64,000 nucleotides of DNA from Pseudoselenomonas ruminantium. GTDB lineage: Bacteria > Bacillota > Negativicutes > Selenomonadales > Selenomonadaceae. Location: assembly GCF_900113715.1 (NCBI RefSeq), contig NZ_FOQK01000011.1:43095-107094 (forward strand), read 5' to 3'. Shown piece by piece: positions 57,560 to 64,000 of this stretch (position 1 is its first letter; the number at the start of each line of letters is the position of its first letter). The notes beneath the pieces were generated by a model, which made no database searches, was not told the origin of the DNA, and saw only the letters and a list, made by a program, of their open reading frames with translations. A program made the translations under genes and the position numbers.

Positions 57560-59784
57560 TCCTCCACATTTTCCCCGTCTTCCTGCTCGCGCTCCTCGAT
57601 GAGCTGCCGGTAGGGCCCATCGTGCTTCATCATCTCCCGATGGACGCCCCGCTCGACGATCTTGCCCTGGGAAAGGACAATGATCTCATCGCAATCCCGG
57701 ATGGTGGACAGCCGGTGGGCAACGATAAGGCAGGTACAGCCGCGATGGCGGATGTTCTCCAGGACCTTCTTCTCCGTGATGGGATCGAGGGCACTGGTAG
57801 CCTCATCCAGCACCAGGAGAGAGGGATTGACCGCCAAAGCCCGGGCGATCTCCAACCGCTGCCGCTGGCCGCCGGAAAAATTCATCCCGCCCTCGGCCAC
57901 CTTGGCCCCATAGCCACCTTCCAGTCTCAGTATGTCGTCATGGATACAGGCATCCTTGGCCGCAGCAATGATATCGCTTTTGCGGACCGTATTGTCAAAC
58001 AGCGCGATGTTTTCCGCCACCGTGCCTGTGATCAGGAAAATATCCTGATCCACCGCCGACAGCGAGCCCAGTATCACCCGGCGCGGCAATCTGCGCCGCG
58101 GCACACCGTCAAAGGCCACGGTACCGCTCCACTCCTCATAGAGACCGGTGACGATCTTGGCCAGGGTGGACTTGCCGCTGCCCGATGCCCCCACGACAGC
58201 CACCCAGCGGCCGGGACGGACATGCAGGTCGAAATGTTCCAGCAGCGGCTTTTCCAGCGGACTGTACCCGAAGCTCACATCCTCCAGGCAAAGATCCCCC
58301 GAAAGCCGCTCCACGGAACAGGTCTTCTTCTGCTCCGCCTCTGCCGGCGGGAAATTCAGGCTATCCACCTCATAGCGGCGCACATCGTTGAGACGCTGCA
58401 TCTGCATCTCGGTCGTCTGCAGGGTAGAGCCTAACCCCACCAGCGCATTGACCGGAGCCTCAAAGCTCGACATCAGATGCTGGAACGCCATGAACATACC
58501 AGCTGTCATAGCCCCCTCCATGATCGAGAAGCCGCCGATCGTCATGATCAGCGCCCCGTTGATGCCCGAAAGCAGTGTCGGCAGGAGCTTGATCGTCATC
58601 GCCCACAGCGCCGTCTTCTGGGAGGCCGTAAGGACCTTGGTCTGGTAGCCGGCCCACTTGGTGAAGAAATCGGCCTCATCGCCATTGGCCTTGATGGTCT
58701 CGATCATGCGCAGCCCGTTCATGGCTACGCCATAGGCCTTGCCTGCATCCTGCTGGATGCGCATGTTGAGGTCCGTCAGCTGGCGGCGCATGGCAAAAAA
58801 CAGGATGATCTCTACGGAGCTGAACACCACTCCGATCAAGGTCAAAGTCACGTTGTATTGCAGCAGCAACAGCAGATAGAAGGTGGCGACGAACAAGTCC
58901 AACACCGCCGTAGCTGCCGGCCCCGACAGGACACCGGCAATCGACTCGTTGAAGCCCACACGGCCGGCTACTTCTGCCGCATAGCGCTGCTGGAAGAACT
59001 GCATCGGCAGCTTCAGCAGATGCCAGAAATAGCTGGACGAATCCGCCAGCGTCAGCTTCCGCTGCCACTGGGTGAGCACCACGGCCCGCAGCCAGGTCAT
59101 GATGCCCGACAGGATGAACGACACCGTCATCGCCAGGCAGAAATTCATCATCCAGTCCGGATGCTTGCGCGTCAAGATATCATCCAGGAAGATCTGGCTC
59201 ATGACAGGGCCTGCCAGGCCAGGAATGATGGCGCATAGCTCCAGGATGAAGATGAAGAGTGCCGCCCAGCGGTCCTTCAAGAGCTTGCGGAAGATGTCCT
59301 TGAAGACGTTGTAGCGATGCCCCGCCGGACGGAAGGCCGCATTGGGACGGATGTACAGCGCCACGCCGGTATACGAGGTGCGGAATTCGTCGAGGGGGAC
59401 GGTACGGCGGCCCATCGCCGGATCGTTGAGATAGGCCTTGCCCTTCTCGATGCCTTCGAGCACCACGAAATGATTGAATTCCCAATGGATGATGAGCGGA
59501 AACGGCTTCTCCGGTATGAGCTCCAGGATATCGTCCAACCGCCAGCGATAGCCATCCGCATCACAGTTCCGGTTCCGGGCCGCGCGGATCACGCAGCTGG
59601 CCTTGGAGCCATCACGGTTCACGCCGCACTCGACGCGCAGCTTCTCCAGGGGGATCCAGAGCCCATAATGAGCCAGTATCATCGCCAAAGCCGCTGCCCC
59701 GCATTCCGTCGCTTCCATCTGCAGGACCGTGGGGACTTTGACCCGGGAGCTATGGGAAAACATGTTCTTGATCCTCTGTATCAT
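57556..59784 (-). CDS. C39-peptidase ABC exporter (PCAT), NHLM bacteriocin type
   Basis: 742 residues. Residues 15-140 are a C39 peptidase with catalytic cysteine in MEATECGAAALAMILAHYG and histidine/aspartate in HFVVLEGIEKGKAYLNDPA. Six membrane helices follow (about 165-440). The ATPase (490-735) has GASGSGKSTLAKIV, FSGGQRQRLEIARAL and LLVLDEATSALD. Such proteins cut the leader after Gly-Gly and export the peptide. The three double-glycine precursors at 48.7-49.8 kb are the obvious substrates. It follows the membrane-fusion gene by four bases. Confidence 0.92.
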   Translation of the reverse strand: MIQRIKNMFSHSSRVKVPTVLQMEATECGAAALAMILAHYGLWIPLEKLRVECGVNRDGSKASCVIRAARNRNCDADGYRWRLDDILELIPEKPFPLIIHWEFNHFVVLEGIEKGKAYLNDPAMGRRTVPLDEFRTSYTGVALYIRPNAAFRPAGHRYNVFKDIFRKLLKDRWAALFIFILELCAIIPGLAGPVMSQIFLDDILTRKHPDWMMNFCLAMTVSFILSGIMTWLRAVVLTQWQRKLTLADSSSYFWHLLKLPMQFFQQRYAAEVAGRVGFNESIAGVLSGPAATAVLDLFVATFYLLLLLQYNVTLTLIGVVFSSVEIILFFAMRRQLTDLNMRIQQDAGKAYGVAMNGLRMIETIKANGDEADFFTKWAGYQTKVLTASQKTALWAMTIKLLPTLLSGINGALIMTIGGFSIMEGAMTAGMFMAFQHLMSSFEAPVNALVGLGSTLQTTEMQMQRLNDVRRYEVDSLNFPPAEAEQKKTCSVERLSGDLCLEDVSFGYSPLEKPLLEHFDLHVRPGRWVAVVGASGSGKSTLAKIVTGLYEEWSGTVAFDGVPRRRLPRRVILGSLSAVDQDIFLITGTVAENIALFDNTVRKSDIIAAAKDACIHDDILRLEGGYGAKVAEGGMNFSGGQRQRLEIARALAVNPSLLVLDEATSALDPITEKKVLENIRHRGCTCLIVAHRLSTIRDCDEIIVLSQGKIVERGVHREMMKHDGPYRQLIEEREQEDGENVEE

Positions 59785-59788
59785 GCCC

Positions 59789-60802
59789 TCACCTGTTCCT
59801 CAACCATTGGCTCAGCTTGTAGAAAACTTTTTCGATAGGCGGCCGCCGCTCAATGATGATCGAGCCCCGGCAAAAACTACCCGCCGTGATCGGCTTATGC
59901 TCGCCCACCGAAGAAGTCCATAGATACCCCGATTCAGAGCCAGGGTCCTTCACTAAATCAAAACTCACTTCCATGACGGCACTGTGCTGGGTCTGGATGA
60001 TCCACTGGGCCAGCTGCTCATTCCCCAGCGTCTTCTGCATGGTCTGCGGCGTGACAGGATACTGCGACACCGACCGCACAGTCCCTAACAGGCTGCCCGT
60101 CTGCGAGGCATCCACCCCATTGGGGACCAATTGGATGGTCTGGCCTCTGGCTACGCGCTTGCCCTTGTCCACGGGAATGTACAGCACGCCCTTCAGGTCG
60201 CCGCGGCCATTGTCTACCCGCACACTGACCACAGCCGTCCCACTGCCTACCACACTGCCTTCCTCCGTCATGATCTCATCGATGATGCCATCGTAGGGGG
60301 AATAGATATATTCCACCGCTTCCTTCTGGTAACGGCGGGAATCGAATTCGTGGACGCGGTTCACGGCATCCCGGCTGTTGGAAGCCATCTCAGCCCCGTA
60401 TTGTGCCATGCGCGTGGCCGCTTCGACCTGGACCTGGTTGACGTGTGCGATGAGCTCCCCCTTCTTCACCTTTTCGCCGGGGCGCACATATAATTTGTCC
60501 AGGGTGCCCCCCGAGACCGCTGACACCTTCATCACGCCGGACGGGTCCATGATAAGGCCCATCCCATCGGCCTTCACCGTGAAGGAGCCAAAGATCGACC
60601 AGATGACGATCGCCAGCAGCATCACCACTACGGAGACAAGGCCCATCCAACCCACCGGTGTAGTTATCGGCAGGACCGTATCGAGCTGCTCAGGCGAGCG
60701 CATCTTATCCAGCGCTTCCTGGCTGAAAATCTGGCTGCCGCTGTGGCTCCAGCGCTCCATCGCGCTGCCTGCCGCGGCCTTGTCCTTCTCCTCCGCCTTC
60801 AT
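59789..60802 (-). CDS. NHLM-type membrane fusion (HlyD-like) secretion protein
   Basis: 337 residues: short cytosolic N-terminus, one membrane helix (about 50-72, MGLVSVVVMLLAIVIWSIFG), then a lipoyl/barrel-sandwich fold split by a short hairpin (GGTLDKLYVRPGEKVKKGEL, then YSPYDGIIDEIMTEEGSVVG). The short coiled coil and the MDPSGVMKVSAVSGG block match the NHLM secretion protein family rather than classic HlyD. It links the inner-membrane exporter to the outer part. Its start overlaps the upstream adaptor gene by four bases. Confidence 0.87.
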   Translation of the reverse strand: MKAEEKDKAAAGSAMERWSHSGSQIFSQEALDKMRSPEQLDTVLPITTPVGWMGLVSVVVMLLAIVIWSIFGSFTVKADGMGLIMDPSGVMKVSAVSGGTLDKLYVRPGEKVKKGELIAHVNQVQVEAATRMAQYGAEMASNSRDAVNRVHEFDSRRYQKEAVEYIYSPYDGIIDEIMTEEGSVVGSGTAVVSVRVDNGRGDLKGVLYIPVDKGKRVARGQTIQLVPNGVDASQTGSLLGTVRSVSQYPVTPQTMQKTLGNEQLAQWIIQTQHSAVMEVSFDLVKDPGSESGYLWTSSVGEHKPITAGSFCRGSIIIERRPPIEKVFYKLSQWLRNR

Positions 60803-61971
60803 CTGCCCTCATCTCCTTCCAGCGTCACTTCCACCTTGGTGCCGTCGGTGAGGCCCTCAAAGCTTTCGACGACTACCACCTCCCCTGGCTCCAAGCCACG
60901 GAGGATCTCGATCTGCTCGTTGTCATCGGTGCCCGTCACCACATCCCGCAGATGGATGATGCCCTCCTCATCGACCACATAGACCTTGCTGTTGGAATTA
61001 TCGATCATCGCCGCCAGCGGAACCGTCAGGCAACGGTAGGCACGGCCGGTCTGCATCGTCACCTCAGTATAGGTCATCGGCTCCAGCAGCCTTGTCCGGT
61101 TGTCCACGGTCCAAACCACCCGGCGCACATCAGCCGGCTCATCAAGCGGCGGCACGATTTCCTTGAGCGTGGCCTGGACCTTCTGGTTCCAGCCCTGATT
61201 GCCCGCGGCATATTCCGTATCATACGCCTTGCCGATGGTCCAGCGGTCCGGGAAATTCAAGGTGGAATTCTCCCCCACCACCAAATGACGGGTATCGCTG
61301 TCCGCCAGGTTCAGCGAGAACGTCAGCCAGTCAAAATTGCCCACCAGGGCCACAGGTGTCCCCGCCTGGACAAAGGCCCCCTCGTGCTGGTAAACGAGGA
61401 TCACTTCGCCATCCACTGGCGAGGTGACGGTAAGCCATCCCTCCTGGACCAGATACTGCTCCCGCTGGGCCTGTGCCTCCTGTACGGCTTCCCTTGCCGC
61501 CAGATACTGCGCCTCGGCCGCCTCATACTTTTCCTGCGAGGTCGCCTGTTTCGCCAGCAGACGTCCCTGCCGCTGATAGGCACTATATGCCTGCGCCAGC
61601 AGTGCCTCTGCCCGGCTCACGGCACTGCCAGCCTGCTGGATCTTCAAGGGGAGCTGCTCGTTAGCCAGGGAAAGGATCGGCTCGCCCCGCTTCACGGTCT
61701 TGTTCTTCCCCACATACCACTGCAGGATGCGTCCATCGATGCGGGCCACAGCATCGGTCATGGTATCACTGGTGAAGCGCACCGCAGGCAGTTCCAGCGT
61801 GGGATGCAGCTCCCGTACCATGGCCTTGGCCCCCGTGACCTGCAGGGCACGGTTATCCATGCGTCTGGCAATCTGATTCTCATCGCTGTAATTCAGCCAG
61901 GCACCGTAGCCGACGATGCCCAGTGCCAGCATGATGATGATGACAATGCCCAGATAAAACTCTTTTTTCAT
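60799..61971 (-). CDS. Periplasmic adaptor (membrane fusion protein), first gene of the export operon
   Basis: 390 residues from the ATG at 61971 (GAAAGGAACGG upstream). N-terminal signal anchor (YLGIVIIIMLALGIVGYGAW). A lipoyl domain (RIDGRILQWYVGKNKTVKRG) and a coiled coil (about 115-190; LLAQAYSAYQRQGRLLAKQA) are followed by the beta-barrel and membrane-proximal domains typical of HlyD/AcrA-type adaptors. Two different adaptors in one operon suggest a six-component duct in which one contacts the ABC pair and the other contacts the TolC-family channel. Confidence 0.87.
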   Translation of the reverse strand: MKKEFYLGIVIIIMLALGIVGYGAWLNYSDENQIARRMDNRALQVTGAKAMVRELHPTLELPAVRFTSDTMTDAVARIDGRILQWYVGKNKTVKRGEPILSLANEQLPLKIQQAGSAVSRAEALLAQAYSAYQRQGRLLAKQATSQEKYEAAEAQYLAAREAVQEAQAQREQYLVQEGWLTVTSPVDGEVILVYQHEGAFVQAGTPVALVGNFDWLTFSLNLADSDTRHLVVGENSTLNFPDRWTIGKAYDTEYAAGNQGWNQKVQATLKEIVPPLDEPADVRRVVWTVDNRTRLLEPMTYTEVTMQTGRAYRCLTVPLAAMIDNSNSKVYVVDEEGIIHLRDVVTGTDDNEQIEILRGLEPGEVVVVESFEGLTDGTKVEVTLEGDEGR

Positions 61972-62084
61972 AGTCCCGTTCCTTTCTCCCGCCTGCCGCC
62001 TCTCTATTTCTATAAAGATTTCTTCATTTTTTCTTTTTTTCCTCCATTTTGCGCCAAATCCAGCCGAAACAAGCGCCAATAAAA

Positions 62085-62110
62085 AAAATGGTGCCCGCAA
62101 GCACCATTTT
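62085..62110 (-). terminator. Terminator of the DASS transporter gene
   Basis: AAAATGGTGC / GCACCATTTT has a 6-base loop and a T-run on the minus strand, 13 bases after the transporter stop. It separates that gene from the export operon. Confidence 0.9.
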
Positions 62111-62122
62111 TTATCCAGCAGC

Positions 62123-63580
62123 TCAAAGGATTATCCCGAGCCACTTCCAATAAGTCGCCGCCATGAACATGATCAGGCCGTAGGCAATCACCGTCAGCGG
62201 CAGTCCTGTCTTGATGAAGGTCTTGGCCTCGAAGGTCTCCGTGCCGAACGCCACCATGTTCTGCGGCGCATTGACTGGCAGGATGAAGCCGAAGCAGATG
62301 ACATACTGCAGGATGAGCGTCATGCCGACGACATTGAGCTGGGAATGCTCCGCCGCTCCCTGCAGCACCGAGATGACGATAGGGATCATGGCAGCCGCCA
62401 GTGCCGTGGCACTGGCAAAGCCGAGATGGATGACGATCAGGAACATCGCCAGGATGGCAATGATCATGAACGCCGACGTATGGTAAAGGCCAAAGAGATT
62501 GACAATCACATGGGCAATCCACGCAGCCGCCTTGGTCGACAGCACCGCCGACCCCAGGCTGATGCCAACGCCGAAGAGCACCAGCGTGCCCCAGCCGATC
62601 TTGGCCTGGGCCTCCTTCCACGTCATGATGCCGATGCCAGGCAGCATCATCAGGGTGATGGCCGCCATCGTCGTCGATGACGTATCGAAGGTATGCAGGA
62701 TCTTCTCCGTCGACCACAGGAACAGCAAGACAACAGATATCCCCATCAGTTTCTTCTCGCTGAGCGTCATCGGCCCTAATTCCCGGAGCTCACGCGCCAC
62801 CGTCTCCTGGCCGCCCTCGATCTCATCCATCTCCGGCGGCACGAGCTTGAGCAGCAGGAAATAGAGCACCACGCTCATGATAGCTGCGAAGGGAGCCGCC
62901 GTCACAAACCAATCGAGCCAGCTGACCGTTGTCCCGAGCTGTTTCTCGATGAACTCCAAGGCAATCATATTCTGGGCCGCAGCCGTCTTGATGCCCACGT
63001 TCCAGATGCTGTCCGCCTGGGCGATTGCAATCATCATCACCGCTGAGAACCGGCTCTTGAGGGGCACACCAAAGGCCGCGATGATGCCCATGACAATCGG
63101 CACCATGCACGACACCCGCGCCGTGGTGCTCGGCACGAAAAAACTCAGGATAAAGCCGACGAGAATCACCCCCGCCAGGACATTCTTGGTCTTGGCCCCG
63201 ATCTTGGACAGGATGAACAGGGCCAGCCGTTTATCCAGCCCCGTCTTCATCATGGCCGCCGAAATGAATAGCGCCGCACCGACCAGCGCCAAGGCCGGGC
63301 TTGAGAAGCCAGCCATCGCCATCTTCAGCGCGCCAGAGGTCCCGAGCACCTTATCGGGATTCATCATATTCGGCGCCGTGCCCAGCAGGAAGGCCATCAG
63401 GGAGATGATGATGGCCGCTGAGACAGGATAAGAAACCGTCTCGAACATCCAGATCACGACCGAGAACACCAAAATAGCCAGCATACGGTGCCCCGTCGTC
63501 GACAGATCCGGCGGCGTCGGCAGCAGCAGAATCACCAGCAAAGTCAACAGTCCCAATGGCAAGCCAATCTTTTTCCTCAT
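62123..63580 (-). CDS. DASS family sodium:dicarboxylate/anion symporter
   Basis: 485 residues with about eleven to twelve helices. Family motifs include MFETVSYPVSAAIIISL near 49, SFFVPSTTARVSCMVPIVMG (the conserved S-x-T binding motif) near 148, and the second S-x-T-type region FASATALAAAMIPIV near 391. CFGFILPVNAPQNMVAFG near 431 is also typical. It imports di- or tricarboxylates such as succinate or malate with sodium; the exact substrate cannot be told. It is monocistronic, with its own promoter (63701-63729) and terminator. Confidence 0.9.
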   Translation of the reverse strand: MRKKIGLPLGLLTLLVILLLPTPPDLSTTGHRMLAILVFSVVIWMFETVSYPVSAAIIISLMAFLLGTAPNMMNPDKVLGTSGALKMAMAGFSSPALALVGAALFISAAMMKTGLDKRLALFILSKIGAKTKNVLAGVILVGFILSFFVPSTTARVSCMVPIVMGIIAAFGVPLKSRFSAVMMIAIAQADSIWNVGIKTAAAQNMIALEFIEKQLGTTVSWLDWFVTAAPFAAIMSVVLYFLLLKLVPPEMDEIEGGQETVARELRELGPMTLSEKKLMGISVVLLFLWSTEKILHTFDTSSTTMAAITLMMLPGIGIMTWKEAQAKIGWGTLVLFGVGISLGSAVLSTKAAAWIAHVIVNLFGLYHTSAFMIIAILAMFLIVIHLGFASATALAAAMIPIVISVLQGAAEHSQLNVVGMTLILQYVICFGFILPVNAPQNMVAFGTETFEAKTFIKTGLPLTVIAYGLIMFMAATYWKWLGIIL

Positions 63581-63700
63581 AAATACGCCTTCCTTTCAAA
63601 CATAAAAGGGCACACCACGCCCAAGAACTTCTCCTTTCGGCATGATGCACCCCTTTGTGTATATATATATTATATTTTATAGCTCATATGCTTTTTTTAT

Positions 63701-63729
63701 ATAATACAGGAAATGCGAACATCTGTCAA
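63701..63729 (-). promoter_or_regulatory. Promoter of the DASS transporter
   Basis: TTGACA (63724-63729), 17-base spacer, TATTAT (63701-63706) on the minus strand, about 120 bases before the start. The rest of 63730-63930 holds no gene I can support. Confidence 0.75.
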
Positions 63730-63812
63730 TTAAAAAAGTGTTACTTTGTAAACCAGCACTTCCCCTTCTCATCCATAGCATATTGTGTTATAGTAGAAAA
63801 AGAGGAGGGTGT

Positions 63813-63836
63813 GACAAAATGCAAAAGCATTTTGTC
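63813..63836 (+). repeat. Hairpin near an insertion-sequence end
   Basis: GACAAAATGC-AAAA-GCATTTTGTC is a perfect 10-base stem. AGGAGGG lies nine bases before an ATG inside the hairpin, opening a 21-codon frame (MQKHFVHLLFHAYFYFLENN). This is more likely incidental, with the hairpin marking the end of the adjacent insertion sequence or a terminator. Confidence 0.35.
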
Positions 63837-63931
63837 CACCTTCTTTTTCATGCCTATTTTTACTTTTTAGAGAATAACCGCTGAAAAATGGGCACAAAGC
63901 CCCTTTCCCCATAAAACAGTATTTCTACAGA

Positions 63932-64000
63932 TTATGCGGCTTTCTTCAAACGTAACTTTTTTTTATGATATTTATAGAGGTTGTGCCCAATAGAAACCAG
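63932..64000 (-). mobile_element. 3' end of an insertion-sequence transposase (runs off the right edge)
   Basis: The last 22 codons read LVSIGHNLYKYHKKKLRLKK then AA and a stop at 63932. The IGHN-L-x-K-Y ending is characteristic of the C-terminus of IS1182-type DDE transposases. The remainder lies outside the window, so integrity cannot be judged. Confidence 0.55.

Noticed and set aside
63730..63740. A fourth AACACTTT promoter element
   Set aside because: The octamer is present on the minus strand, but no TATAAW lies 14 bases further. A housekeeping promoter overlaps it instead.
63821..63886. A 21-codon plus-strand leader peptide
   Set aside because: The ATG lies inside a perfect hairpin next to an insertion-sequence end, and no downstream gene follows.

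Overview
The window fits a diderm Firmicute of the Negativicutes, most likely a Selenomonas-like member of the Selenomonadaceae. This is inferred from gene content, not from a database match. Firmicute-style genes (hemZ, a hisS-aspS pair, a bifunctional Rel next to recJ, a 5-gene core around tgt-yajC-secDF) sit beside outer-membrane functions such as a TolC-family channel and HlyD-type adaptors. Most of the sequence is moderately GC-rich and nearly all genes lie on the minus strand. AT-rich islands stand out at about 7.9-15.7 kb and 34.5-40.8 kb.

Layout. 0-2.2 kb: edge of a phage- or plasmid-like element, with a DnaD-like replication gene, an XRE repressor with palindromic operators, a phased row of DnaA-box-like 9-mers and an Rpn-family nuclease. 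2.4-7.9 kb: queE-queD (queuosine precursor synthesis), a membrane protein, then psd-pssA with a family 2 glycosyltransferase and a TagA/WecG glycosyltransferase. 7.9-19.0 kb: a contractile-injection-type module with three VgrG-like spikes, PAAR-like DUF4280 tips (one truncated by a tandem duplication), five DcrB/DUF1795-like proteins, a pentapeptide-repeat protein and a candidate effector, with a possible Fur box in front. 19.2-24.3 kb: fur-hemZ-hisS-aspS. 24.4-34.2 kb: recJ-rel and tgt-yajC-FTHF cycloligase-PP2C-P-loop protein-secD-secF. 34.5-40.8 kb: accessory genes (macrodomain, Sir2, DUF188, a broken phage NTPase, small phage-like genes, an AbiE type IV toxin-antitoxin pair).

41.0-48.5 kb holds a four-gene signalling operon: a response regulator, an AGCS-type amino-acid carrier fused to a periplasmic solute-binding domain, a hybrid histidine kinase, and a REC-GGDEF protein. 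Divergent from it (48.7-49.8 kb) are three small double-glycine-leader precursor genes. After aroE and pncB comes a peptide-export operon (52.5-62.0 kb): two membrane-fusion proteins, a C39-peptidase ABC exporter, a second NHLM-type ABC protein that is apparently frameshifted, a TolC-family channel, an ECF-like sigma factor and a 74-residue protein with a leader-like end. A DASS anion transporter and the 3' end of an insertion sequence close the window.

The most notable system joins the precursors and the exporter. Three sites carry the same promoter-like pattern, AACACTTT then exactly 14 bases then TATAAW: in front of the precursor operon, in front of the 74-residue gene, and in front of a roughly 115-base terminator-ended intergenic stretch that may be a small RNA. 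The sigma factor encoded in the exporter operon is the natural candidate to read them. Separately, the palindrome TTGAC-NN-GTCAA occurs ten times perfectly, in spacers, terminators and genes. No tRNA, rRNA or CRISPR array was seen.
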